Source: Paenalicyclobacillus mengziensis (GTDB lineage Bacteria; Bacillota; Bacilli; Alicyclobacillales; Alicyclobacillaceae). From it: DNA of 64,000 nt. The notes beneath the pieces were generated by a model, which did not search any database, had not been told where the DNA came from, and worked only from the letters and a program-made list of their open reading frames with translations. The stretch covers positions 4,998,001 through 5,062,000 of the forward strand of contig NZ_CP071182.1 of assembly GCF_017298635.1 (NCBI RefSeq). The letters are read 5' to 3'. Positions 36,117 to 44,496 of the stretch are shown here, piece by piece (the first letter of the stretch is position 1; every line of letters begins with the position of its first letter). A program made the position numbers and the translations under genes.

Positions 36117-36333
36117 AATAACGCGTTAACGCGTTGTGGAAGCGTTATTGGGATGGATGCGAGTTGAGTCGGCAAGGAATAGCGCGTTCTGGAAGTGTTA
36201 AACCCTCAACGTGGTCAAATAACGCGCTGTGAAAGCGTTATCCCGATCCGTTCAGACAATAACGCGCCGGGAGCGCGTTATTTCCGCTCAACCTGTTTCA
36301 CGTGGGTGGAATAGCGCGTTCAGAGCTCGTTAT
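36117..36333. repeat. Cluster of five small palindromes (REP-like)
   Basis: Five units near 36118, 36179, 36218, 36258 and 36310. Each is a hairpin of the type AATAACGCG-loop-GCGTTAT or AATAGCGCG-loop-CGTTAT, spaced 40-60 bp apart, in the gap between the permease and the convergent surface-protein gene. The unit-to-unit variation keeps pairing. They look like REP-type extragenic palindromes or stacked mRNA-end hairpins. Spacers are not of uniform length, so this is not a CRISPR array. Confidence 0.7.
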
Positions 36334-36400
36334 GCACTACCAAAGCCCAAACTTTGACGCCCCCCAAAGACGGTGACAGAGCACGAACGCCCAAACGGTG

Positions 36401-36427
36401 ACAAAGCCCCCAAAACGGGGGCTTTGT
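36401..36427. terminator. Bidirectional intrinsic terminator
   Basis: Perfect 11-bp stem ACAAAGCCCCC/GGGGGCTTTGT with a 5-base loop, 22 bp beyond the stop of the minus-strand surface-protein gene. It is GC-rich and suited to stop transcripts from either side, although a long U tract is lacking. Confidence 0.75.
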
Positions 36428-36449
36428 CAAACATCTGAGGACTCTCGCG

Positions 36450-39400
36450 TTAATTCCCCTGCGTCGGAAATCCGGGTGGCAATTGGCCCGAGTGAATGGG
36501 ATGTTGCGGCGAAGGCAGGGTTGGCTGTCTCAGCTGGTTACGTATTCCCTGCCCAGGGCCCTGGTCGGGACCCTGCCCAAGACCTTGCCCAAAGCCAGGC
36601 CCTTTCCCTGGTCCGGGTTGACGCAGCCCAGGTGCCTGCCCGAGGCCAGGATCCCCCGCGGAACCTTGCCCAGCCACTGGTTGCCCAGCGCCTGGTGTCC
36701 CCGGCGGCGTTGTTGCAGGTGCGCCGGTCACCGGATACGGCACATCGGACACCACCGTCGCTTCAGCTGGCGTCATCGTCTGTAGGTCGTAGAACGAGAT
36801 ACTCGCTGCCCCGCCGTCGGTGGCAGCCTGCATCGCAGCTTCTTCCTCTACACCCGTCGGACTGTACACCCCTTGAGCCGAATACGACCACATGTCGTAG
36901 GTCTGTGCAATCACTTCAATCGGAACGCCGGGTGCTGCGGCCTTTATCTGATTGATGGAGTCTGCCACATAGTTGTAGACCTGACTGTAGGTGTAGTCAC
37001 TTTCGGTGCCGTGCCAGTAGTCCATGGGTGCAAATGCGTTGGCATACTGAGCCAGTGTAGACATGGGCGTGCCGAAACCGTCTTGCGGCGGGTAAATGGT
37101 GGCAACATACGGCTCATTTGGACCAATGACGTTACGGATGAAGCCCGAGTACTGCTGCATGGTTGAGGCATTGAGGTTTTCCTCGAAATCTCCTGTGTAG
37201 CCGTCGGTCATCGATCCCATCTTCGACTTATACGTCAAAGCCGCCTTCGCGTCCGCTTCGTCTGCCGCCACGTTCCACAAAGCCGCGTAGCTCCAGGTGA
37301 TGACGGCGATGCCGTTTTGATGAGCGAGATCGACAATCTGGTCAAACGGAAGCTGCCCGTAGAACCCGGCCCCCGTTGCGGCGGTCTCGAGGTACAGGTG
37401 CGTGACGCCCTGCGCCTTCATGGCGTTAATCATCCCTTGCGGGCCCATTGCGGCATAGACACCGTACGTCGCCCAAGCACCCTTGCCTTGGAGCAGTTGA
37501 TTCGGGTTGGTATACACCTTCACAGGCAGATTCACCTGCTGTCCAGGGAACGTGGGACTACTCACCATGATTTCGTCTGTGCCAGCGGTCTGCCCCGCTG
37601 TCACAGTGCCGACCGTCCCTTCACCCGCCACCTGCTTGTTGAACATCTGGAGACGTCCATCCTTGCCCTTGAACGTGACATGGACCGGGACAGAGACGCC
37701 AGGCACGATATTGCCGTACTTGTCCACGGCTGATACATTCAGGTTCGCAGACTTGCCTGCGTAGATAAAGGGCGATGGCGCCACGACGGCATCGAGCTTG
37801 ACGGCCGGGCCTGGGCTCACCTGATAAGTAGACGCACCGCTTGTGTACCCATTCGCGGTGACGCTCAGTTGATAGGTGCCGGCCATGAACTGATCGGCGA
37901 GGTTCACCGTCGCGATGCCCTGACCGTTGGTCGTAGCATACGCGGTATTGTACTCACTGCGCGTCGCCAAGAGTCCCGTTTCACCATCCGGTGCCGTCGG
38001 TGTGAAGCCGACCGAGATGCCAGCCGGTGCGGGCTGACCGTTCGCAAGTGTGAGTTGCGCGGATACGGTCACGGTAGAACCGGCAGTCTGCGCTGTGGAA
38101 GGCACGCTCACGGAGATGCTGCCCAGGGAAACGACGGATGCAGAAGCCGTCTCCGCAGGGAACACATTCCCTACGTTGGCGACAGATACCGTTGTCGATC
38201 CCGGTGTCGCACCCCCAACCAAACTGCCAATCACGACCCCTCCAGGCTGTTCAGCCTGCGATGTGTTAACCATGGTCGTTGCATTGTTGACAGTACCGCT
38301 GCCCGCCGCGCGGACCGTGATCGGGATCTGCGCAGGCAGCGCCGTCTTGCCCGTTGGCTTCAAGCTGAGCTTCACCTGCGCCGATTGGCCGTATCCGAGG
38401 CTCGATTGGCTCAAGCTGACTGATGCGCTAGCCAAAGCCGCCGCCTCAACCTGAACAGTCTGCGTCACCGTGGCAAACCCGCTTCCTGACAGGCTCAGGG
38501 TGTACTGTCCAGCCGTCTGCGGCGTCCACGCAAAACTCGCCTGCCCAGACGAGTCCGTCGCAGTCAACGTGTCTGTCGTATTCCCGCTCGCGTCCGTGAC
38601 CGTCAAGGTCAACGCCCGGCCAGAGTCCGCCTTGTCCACAGCGTTTGTGGCCAAGTTACTCGGGTTCGGGGACATGACATCACCGACAACGTTCACTTTT
38701 GTGCCAGCCGTGACCACGGTCGGGGTGTTGCTGTTCATCTGCAGCGACTTAGGCTCGTAGACCTTGAATGTCAGCGATTGAGAGATGCTCGTCCCGTCCG
38801 CCTTCGCGGTCACAGTAGCAAGGCCGGGCTGGTTTGGTGCTGTGTACGATCCGTTCGCTCCGAGCGTCCCCGCACTGGCCGACAACGTCGCGAGTCCAGG
38901 CAACACCAGTTCACCATGCTCCACTTGATAATCAATCTGCTGAATCTGCGTGCCCACATTCACATTCGTACTCGCGTTTTCCCAATAGGGGAAGCCCAAC
39001 CACTCTGCGTTGGCCACCTGATTGGCGACACTCGACACCTGTGCGGGCGTGGTCGCCTTCGCGACAGCCGTGGCTGCTGCGTAGAGCTCCGGTGTGACTC
39101 GGCCGTTCGGGTTGAAATTGCCGCTTGAATCCGTGCTGAGGAGTTTGAGTTGCAGCGCAGCGTTTACGTAGCCCCAGTCTGCCGTTGGGATTTGACTCGC
39201 ATCATTCACGGGTGGCTGCTTGGTCAGGTACTGCACTGTGTCTTTCAGTCCGAGCTGATTGACCAGGGCTTCAGCAAGTTGGAGCCGCGTTGCAGGAGCG
39301 TTTGGCTGGAACACAAAATCGCTCGTGCCCGCCATCAGGTAGTCCCCCGTAACCGTCTCAATCGCCGTATGCATCGGCCCCACTGGCGGTACATCTCGAA

Positions 39401-39611
39401 ACAACGGACCCTTGGATTCCGGCGTTAGGTGAAACGTGCCGACAAGCGCAGCCGCCAGTTGTTCCCGTGACATTGCGGCACTGGCAGGCCCAGGTGTTGT
39501 CGTCGCTGCTTGGACCACGGTGGCCTGTAGCACCGAGGCCTGTGCGACAAGACCAAACAAACCGGCCGTCATCAGGGCAGCCCAAGCACGTTTGCGACGT
39601 GGAGAACGCAT
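36450..39611 (-). CDS. Large surface protein: SLH-like domains, Ig-like repeats and glycosidase-like TIM barrel
   Basis: A ~1,053-residue exported protein. A signal peptide (RAWAALMTAGLFGLVAQ) leads to S-layer-homology-like segments (about residues 45-200; FRDVPPVGPMHTAIETVTGDYLMAG, PNAPATRLQLAEALVNQLG). Several Ig-like repeats with Big-type phrasing follow (about 230-720). A C-terminal domain (about 735-985; WATYGVYAAMGPQGMINAMK, THLYLETAATG, AVITWSYAALWNVA, DFEENLN) resembles a glycoside hydrolase TIM barrel. The last ~70 residues are Gly/Pro/Gln-rich. Start at 39611 after AAGGAGG. The likely role is a cell-wall-bound enzyme or adhesin. Substrate unknown. Confidence 0.75.
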   Translation of the reverse strand: MRSPRRKRAWAALMTAGLFGLVAQASVLQATVVQAATTTPGPASAAMSREQLAAALVGTFHLTPESKGPLFRDVPPVGPMHTAIETVTGDYLMAGTSDFVFQPNAPATRLQLAEALVNQLGLKDTVQYLTKQPPVNDASQIPTADWGYVNAALQLKLLSTDSSGNFNPNGRVTPELYAAATAVAKATTPAQVSSVANQVANAEWLGFPYWENASTNVNVGTQIQQIDYQVEHGELVLPGLATLSASAGTLGANGSYTAPNQPGLATVTAKADGTSISQSLTFKVYEPKSLQMNSNTPTVVTAGTKVNVVGDVMSPNPSNLATNAVDKADSGRALTLTVTDASGNTTDTLTATDSSGQASFAWTPQTAGQYTLSLSGSGFATVTQTVQVEAAALASASVSLSQSSLGYGQSAQVKLSLKPTGKTALPAQIPITVRAAGSGTVNNATTMVNTSQAEQPGGVVIGSLVGGATPGSTTVSVANVGNVFPAETASASVVSLGSISVSVPSTAQTAGSTVTVSAQLTLANGQPAPAGISVGFTPTAPDGETGLLATRSEYNTAYATTNGQGIATVNLADQFMAGTYQLSVTANGYTSGASTYQVSPGPAVKLDAVVAPSPFIYAGKSANLNVSAVDKYGNIVPGVSVPVHVTFKGKDGRLQMFNKQVAGEGTVGTVTAGQTAGTDEIMVSSPTFPGQQVNLPVKVYTNPNQLLQGKGAWATYGVYAAMGPQGMINAMKAQGVTHLYLETAATGAGFYGQLPFDQIVDLAHQNGIAVITWSYAALWNVAADEADAKAALTYKSKMGSMTDGYTGDFEENLNASTMQQYSGFIRNVIGPNEPYVATIYPPQDGFGTPMSTLAQYANAFAPMDYWHGTESDYTYSQVYNYVADSINQIKAAAPGVPIEVIAQTYDMWSYSAQGVYSPTGVEEEAAMQAATDGGAASISFYDLQTMTPAEATVVSDVPYPVTGAPATTPPGTPGAGQPVAGQGSAGDPGLGQAPGLRQPGPGKGPGFGQGLGQGPDQGPGQGIRNQLRQPTLPSPQHPIHSGQLPPGFPTQGN

Positions 39612-39925
39612 ACAATCTACCTCCTTGTTATGAAACGATAACTTTTGAAAACTATGTAAATTGTAAATCCGGGGAATCGAGAAAGATGTCGAAGGGTGAT
39701 ATGGTTGAAAGAATATTTCAATGATTGTCAACTGGACCTGAGTTTCCTTAGCGGTTTTTGCTCAACACTCATGTCGGCGACGCTGTCGCATTGACGGACT
39801 TACTGGTTATACGACTGTTTGTCTTGAAGAAGGATTTACTCCCATCCGACAGGGTCTTTTGGTTTCCCTAAATAGCGCTATGAGAAAAATCAATTACCGA
39901 GTTCAAAACACAGTCTAGGTACCTC
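39612..39925. other. Gene-free stretch of about 310 bp
   Basis: Spacer between two minus-strand genes. It holds the upstream region of the surface-protein gene (ribosome site AAGGAGG at 39620-39626). I see no further gene, repeat or clear promoter. Confidence 0.6.
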
Positions 39926-40270
39926 TTATACGTAACGATAGTAGAGATACGATGCTAAGAAAGCAATCATCCCTGCGTCCAAGCTAATGAAGAGTGCATA
40001 GGGTACTGAGAGTGCTGAGGTGGTGATACCGGCGAACACGGTAACGACAAATCCAATTGCCAAAGCCTTGTTCGAAACGGCACGCGTACGCTCGTCTCTT
40101 GCCACACCCTCTCGAAGTCTAATCACAAATGCGCTTGCGACAAAAACTGCCGCCAACAACACTGGGGTAAGACTTATCCAAGAGATTCCTTCGCGGATAG
40201 CTTCCCATCCGGTAACGACGATCACCACGGCAAACCAAATCCACCGCACATACTTGCGATACAAGTTCAT
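39926..40270 (-). CDS. Small integral membrane protein paired with XRE regulator
   Basis: A 114-residue protein with four hydrophobic segments (WIWFAVVIVVTGWEA, LTPVLLAAVFVASAFVI, ALAIGFVVTVFAGITTSAL, ALFISLDAGMIAFLASYLYY). A charged loop REGVARDERTRAVSNKA lies between the second and third. DUF2178-like proteins with this pattern commonly sit next to small YozG-like XRE regulators, as here, where the regulator gene ends 21 bp upstream. Function unknown; membrane-sensing partner of the regulator is a guess. Confidence 0.7.
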   Translation of the reverse strand: MNLYRKYVRWIWFAVVIVVTGWEAIREGISWISLTPVLLAAVFVASAFVIRLREGVARDERTRAVSNKALAIGFVVTVFAGITTSALSVPYALFISLDAGMIAFLASYLYYRYV

Positions 40271-40291
40271 CCTGCTTTCCCCCTTCAGAAA

Positions 40292-40492
40292 TCAGTCGGT
40301 TGTGTCTAGCCAAAACAACTCATTTACTGTCCGGTTAAAGACTTTCGATAATTTTAGAGCTAGGGGAAGTGACGGCACATACTTACCTTTCTCGATAAAG
40401 AGGATGGTTTGTCTCGTCACACCGACTTGACTACCTAATTGTCCCTGTGTCCAGCTTCGTTCTTCCCGAAGTGTTCGAATACAGTTTTCCAA
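40292..40492 (-). CDS. Small XRE-family regulator (YozG-like)
   Basis: A 66-residue protein that is almost only a helix-turn-helix (WTQGQLGSQVGVTRQTILFIEKGKYVPSLPL, split around the recognition helix). The C-terminal VFNRTVNELFWL is typical. The start is TTG at 40492, after GAGGAGG. Two palindromes immediately upstream (40507-40548) are probable operators for autoregulation. It forms an operon with the membrane protein at 39926. Confidence 0.88.
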   Translation of the reverse strand: MENCIRTLREERSWTQGQLGSQVGVTRQTILFIEKGKYVPSLPLALKLSKVFNRTVNELFWLDTTD

Positions 40493-40506
40493 CGCAGCCT
40501 CCTCCT

Positions 40507-40548
40507 GTTAAGTTCACTTAACACACTTCGATGTTAAGTCTGCTTAAC
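40507..40548. promoter_or_regulatory. Tandem palindromic operators upstream of the XRE gene
   Basis: GTTAAGTTCACTTAAC (40507-40522) and GTTAAGTCTGCTTAAC (40533-40548) share GTTAAG/CTTAAC arms. They are centred 26 bp apart, followed by a further CTTAAG. The position directly before the XRE gene suggests autoregulation by dimers bound on nearby helical faces. Confidence 0.75.
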
Positions 40549-41160
40549 ACTTAAGTCAAGTGTTCTCGCTCAATACAGGACACTCTTGGGCAGATTAGTC
40601 TGAAAACGACGGCTTTCGATTAGACATGAATTGACCTTGGGTCATAAACTTCAATTCCACCAGTGTTGTGCTAATACGGCGTTAAACGTCGCAGCGTACG
40701 TCAGGTACATTAATCGAACTGCGGTCATGACCCTCCAGAACAGCCAGTTTGCCAAGGCGAGTGGAACCACTGAATGGCGCTGGGGGGGATTTCAGTCGAA
40801 TAAATTTGTGTCGATCCGATAAACAGAATGCCACTTGAACATCTCCAGCACGAAAAAACACCGGCAATCCCAGTATGGACACGAAGAGAAAAGCAATAGC
40901 CATCCACACATCTCGTTTTCGCTACTTCCAAACGGCGATGTTCCATGACACAGGCATCCAGAATCCCCGGCAACGACATCCGCTCACAGGGTACTTTCTT
41001 CTTACATAGTTCTTGAGAACTGACCCAGTTCTGTAGAAAGTTAGCGCCCAGGGAAAGAGACAAAAACCTTAGGGACTGCCAACTTCTGCACCGATATTCA
41101 GTCTCCCAGGAATTGCTTACTAGGATTATGGATGTTGTCTTCCGCAAGTTAAAAATGCAG
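40549..41160. other. Gene-poor stretch with a possible membrane-protein remnant
   Basis: About 610 bp without a supported gene. On the minus strand at about 40790-40909 a short frame reads MWMAIAFLFVSILGLPVFF, which looks like one membrane helix. The frame before it (about 40910-40970) breaks off, so it may be debris of a larger gene. No repeat or RNA gene was recognised. Confidence 0.4.
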
Positions 41161-41192
41161 AAAAACGCGGCGTTCAGATATACCGCGTTTTT
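41161..41192. terminator. Intrinsic terminator after the MFS gene
   Basis: Perfect 10-bp stem AAAAACGCGG/CCGCGTTTTT with a 12-base loop, giving U-rich ends on both strands. It lies 95 bp beyond the stop of the minus-strand MFS gene. Confidence 0.85.
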
Positions 41193-41286
41193 CATGTTTA
41201 TGCAGTTTGGCAGGGGGTCCTTATTGCGTATACGCCCCCTTATATGCAATAAGCTTCCTACCAAATATCAGCAGATGTCACAGAGA

Positions 41287-42507
41287 TTATGTCGTCTCAA
41301 ACCGTTTGGCATGCCCAGGCATCATCCAAAACACACAAGCCACCAGAGCAACCACCGTAGCAAGAGACGTGATCACAATCATAGAAATGCGTACCGAGGT
41401 AATGTCCGAGATGTAGCCAGTTCCGAGAATGAGAACCACAGTCATTAGACTCTGGATTGGTTCGATCACGTTCATGACACGTCCCATGATCTCTACGGGC
41501 AAGTTAAATTGAATGTAAGTTCCAACCCCGACTCCTAGCATCGATGCAAACAGTCCGAGTCCTACCAAGCATAATCCTGCTGAAATCAAGCTGGTGGAGA
41601 AAGAATACATCAAGTAAGCGAACGAAGTCGTTATCAACCCTACGACGATGAGCCAGCGCACCTTCAATCGGGTCGCTACTGTCGTAACCACGACTGATCC
41701 GACCACCAAACCAATCCCTGATGCAACCGTTAATTCACTGTATCCGACTCGCCCCAGATGCAGCGCAGAGCTTGCAAACACTGCTTCGACAGAGTTTCCT
41801 GCTTCAACAATAACAAGCACGAGGTAAATCACGGTCAGGACGGCTAACACAAGGTTGTGTGTGCGCAGAAAACTCACTGCACTTTTCCAATCTTCTCGCA
41901 ACAATCGCAATTTTGAGGACTCATCGCTGCTAGGGGGAACGTCTCTGAAGCTTGGCAAAAGCACAAATGATGCAGCCGACAGAATGAAAGTAGCTCCATC
42001 AATCCATATTGCATCGTTTGGGCGATTGTGCCATAAAATCAATCCAGCCAGCGCTGGTCCGAGCAAAACGGCTCCCGATTGTAACATTTGTGTTATCCCA
42101 TTAACTCGAAGGCGCTTGGTCTCTGGGACGAGCCGTGTTTGATAAGGCAAAAACGCTCGTGAAAAGGCAACCCCAAGTATCTCAAACACAAAGAGAACAG
42201 CATAAATAAAGCCTACTTCAGAAAACAGTGGAACCGTTACAATGAGGATACCTCTCAAAATTTCAACAATAGCGAGCAGTGTGCGCTGGTTCAGTCGGTC
42301 GGTAAGACTCCCCATCCATCCTCCTACAACGAGACTCGCAATTGGCTGTACGGTCCATAAACTAGCTACTGCCACGGCAGAACCCGTCCGTTCAAGCACA
42401 AGAACGTTGATAGCAACGAGAAACAGGTAATTCCCTACACTGGACACACCCTGTGCGCTAAGCAAAGTGACGATGTGCATGCCATTTCGGCGCAATCTGC
42501 TAGTCAC
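41287..42507 (-). CDS. MFS transporter (multidrug/macrolide efflux-like)
   Basis: A 406-residue protein with about 12 hydrophobic segments. The usual MFS loop 2-3 motif appears as GWMGSLTDRLNQRTLL, and the N-terminal SAQGVSSVGNYLFLVAINVLVLERTGSA fits the MefA-like drug-export branch. It lies 3 bp after the ArsR-type regulator gene and is surely co-transcribed. The pair looks like a regulated efflux unit. Substrate unknown. Confidence 0.87.
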   Translation of the reverse strand: MTSRLRRNGMHIVTLLSAQGVSSVGNYLFLVAINVLVLERTGSAVAVASLWTVQPIASLVVGGWMGSLTDRLNQRTLLAIVEILRGILIVTVPLFSEVGFIYAVLFVFEILGVAFSRAFLPYQTRLVPETKRLRVNGITQMLQSGAVLLGPALAGLILWHNRPNDAIWIDGATFILSAASFVLLPSFRDVPPSSDESSKLRLLREDWKSAVSFLRTHNLVLAVLTVIYLVLVIVEAGNSVEAVFASSALHLGRVGYSELTVASGIGLVVGSVVVTTVATRLKVRWLIVVGLITTSFAYLMYSFSTSLISAGLCLVGLGLFASMLGVGVGTYIQFNLPVEIMGRVMNVIEPIQSLMTVVLILGTGYISDITSVRISMIVITSLATVVALVACVFWMMPGHAKRFETT

Positions 42508-42510
42508 CGC

Positions 42511-43482
42511 TTATCGCCACGCCCCTTCCAAGAGGGAGCGTTGTAACATCTCAAAGAGTTCCACTAAACGGTGTTGCTGGAGCTTGTAGTATACACGATG
42601 CTCACTGCGCTCAATATGAACTAAATTCAAGTCCAACAATAAGGACATGTGGTGAGAAATCGATGCGGCAGAAATGCCAAGCTGTTGGGCAAGTTCTTGA
42701 CCGTACCATGGACGCCCAGCTAGCAACTCCATGATTGTCATCCTCTGTTTATCCGAGAGAACCTTGCGAAAGGAGTCCACAACTTTCCTGTCATCCTGAT
42801 GTACAATGAGCTCTGGCGTTCTTGTCCCGATCCGAACATAGTCGCATTGGCTGCCCGATGGCGTTAGCCACACCTGACACCCCACCTCAGTCAAAGGACT
42901 CATATGCACAACCACATCTGGCTTGAACGAGGTGGATTCCATCTTCAAAAACTGAGCGTAGAACATCTCTTGCTCGCTCCAAAACTGTGTTGTCATAGCT
43001 TCGACCGATTCCCTGGACATCTCACGTAATGCGTCTTCTACAGGCAGATAACATCGGTGCAGAAATTCGCCCACAACGTACCGAAACCGCAACTGCGTCT
43101 CTGGAAAATCCAATTGAGCCTCCTTGACCCGATTGCTAGCCTGGTTCTGCGGATTGTCTTCGTTTATACTGTCCACAATCAGAACTGGGTCAAGGTTTTG
43201 GAGATAATCTGCAAACGCAGAAACATCTCCGAACGTCTGAAATTCGATGGCACGTTCATGAAACGCCTGATTACTACTTGGATCGCTGATTTCAAAGAAG
43301 AAACGGAGCTCCCGTTCAAGAAAAGGTGTCAGTTTCGACCGCATCATGGACAATAGTCGTGTGACCCTTCTGTCTTGGTTAACAAGTTCAACACCCCGAG
43401 ATGATAGGAAAAGTTCCACATTCGCAACCTGATAAAGTGCGGTAGTGAACTCAAATTCAGAAATAAATCGCATGGACAGCAC
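42511..43482 (-). CDS. ArsR-type regulator with N-terminal DUF5937-like domain
   Basis: A ~323-residue protein. The N-terminal ~220 residues form an unnamed mostly helical domain (ISEFEFTTALYQVANVELFL). The C-terminal winged helix is of the ArsR type (DKQRMTIMELLAGRPWYGQELAQQLG, then SAASISHHMSLLLDLNLVHIE and an HRVYYKL wing). The start GTG at 43482 follows GGGAGG by six bases. A longer frame to 43539 lacks a ribosome site. It likely senses a ligand through the large N-terminal domain and controls the exporter gene behind it. The 43483-43705 gap is AT-rich and gene-free. Confidence 0.82.
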   Translation of the reverse strand: MLSMRFISEFEFTTALYQVANVELFLSSRGVELVNQDRRVTRLLSMMRSKLTPFLERELRFFFEISDPSSNQAFHERAIEFQTFGDVSAFADYLQNLDPVLIVDSINEDNPQNQASNRVKEAQLDFPETQLRFRYVVGEFLHRCYLPVEDALREMSRESVEAMTTQFWSEQEMFYAQFLKMESTSFKPDVVVHMSPLTEVGCQVWLTPSGSQCDYVRIGTRTPELIVHQDDRKVVDSFRKVLSDKQRMTIMELLAGRPWYGQELAQQLGISAASISHHMSLLLDLNLVHIERSEHRVYYKLQQHRLVELFEMLQRSLLEGAWR

Positions 43483-43608
43483 TGCGTACCCTCCCCTTCC
43501 GACAGCCTTAAACAAACATTTAATATGCGTAAAATCCAATCACCACACCACTCATTACATTATACACATATCTAATGTAAATACATTCCTTTTAAAACAC
43601 ATTAAAAA

Positions 43609-43628
43609 TAGCCGCTGGTGTGCGGCTA
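43609..43628 (-). terminator. Terminator at the distal end of the cassette array
   Basis: Stem TAGCCGC/GCGGCTA with a 6-base loop, followed on the minus strand by TTTTTAATG. It lies about 80 bp beyond the last array repeat (43706) and would stop transcripts coming through the minus-strand genes before they enter the ArsR-MFS unit. Confidence 0.75.
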
Positions 43629-43705
43629 CGGGGTGTTCATATCTATACTGACAAGGACACGCCTAGAGCACCTGTTGGGGTAGCGAACCGTCTTAATGCG
43701 TATTG

Positions 43706-43790
43706 CTGCCCAAGTGTGACATAGGCAGCGTGTCTGGCGAACTGCATGAACATGCAGGGAAAGACACTGTTTCCATCCCACTACACGGGC
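43706..43790 (-). repeat. Array repeat 1 (distal end)
   Basis: CTGCCC core at 43706. Arms CGTGTCT (43729-43735) and AGACACTG (43762-43769) pair with one unpaired T. Apical palindrome CTGCATG-AA-CATGCAG at 43742-43757. Confidence 0.8.
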
Positions 43791-43848
43791 AAGAAGTTCG
43801 TGTGCTTGGGAGCCATAAGCCACTACATACAAACCCATTCCTTCTACA

Positions 43849-44403
43849 TTACGCCCCTGTCAAATTGGTACGGTACAACAGATTTACGGTTGGTATTTCC
43901 AACCCGTCTTCACGTGGCTTGATCCCATAAACCGAGAGCCTGTCCAACCTTACGAATTTATGTTCGAGGCGAAAGTTCATCAGACGATTGGCGTCGTCAT
44001 CCGAATCTGGTTCCTTTATGACTAGAGTGCAGTGAGGTCTATACGGAAAATTACTTGGATAAAATTCAAACCCTGAGCCCAGTATCCGTTTGTGCAACGC
44101 CTCAAATGGAGATTCATCCTTCACGGTCAGTACAAAGACATTCGTATTGGGAAAACGCAATACCTCAGCCAATTCAACATCGATTGGAGCCGTTTCATGG
44201 GCGATATCGTCCAAGGCGGAAAAGATGTCATCCAATTCCTGACCGACAACGAATGGACCAACACCACTTGACCCAGCTACAGTGATTTCAATCGGCAATG
44301 CCAATCTTGTTCTGTCGTTGTAATGCTCACGTACAGTCCTGATTTCAGAAGATGTTGGTTCGGGTATATCGAGGACTACAAATGTAGAGCAATCAACTTC
44401 CAT
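43849..44403 (-). CDS. 2'-5' RNA ligase-superfamily protein
   Basis: A ~184-residue protein of the 2H phosphoesterase type. The C-terminal HxT motif is present (YRPHCTLVIKE) and is followed by LDRLSVYGI. The first motif reads LPIEITVAGSSGVGPF, where Glu stands at the place of the usual first His, so catalytic activity is uncertain. The start at 44403 follows GGAGG; the frame extends to 44433 without a ribosome site. It is the last gene of the array on its distal side. An RNA or nucleotide cyclic phosphate substrate would be expected from the family. Confidence 0.78.
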   Translation of the reverse strand: MEVDCSTFVVLDIPEPTSSEIRTVREHYNDRTRLALPIEITVAGSSGVGPFVVGQELDDIFSALDDIAHETAPIDVELAEVLRFPNTNVFVLTVKDESPFEALHKRILGSGFEFYPSNFPYRPHCTLVIKEPDSDDDANRLMNFRLEHKFVRLDRLSVYGIKPREDGLEIPTVNLLYRTNLTGA

Positions 44404-44496
44404 TGCTTTTCCTCCTCTGTTGTTCACATACATATTATCCCATATATATCCAAACGAGAACTAGAAAGCTTATTGCAGACTTCTGCCCGTTATCTG

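Noticed and set aside
36117..36333. CRISPR array
   Set aside because: Only five short palindromes with sequence variation and spacers of unequal length; no cas genes nearby.
40555..40600. GGGCAGA near 40593 as another array repeat
   Set aside because: It lies on the opposite strand, has no arms or apical palindrome, and stands outside the array.
40682..40909. 75-residue membrane-protein gene
   Set aside because: One hydrophobic helix only, no ribosome site, and the frame upstream is broken; kept only as a possible remnant.
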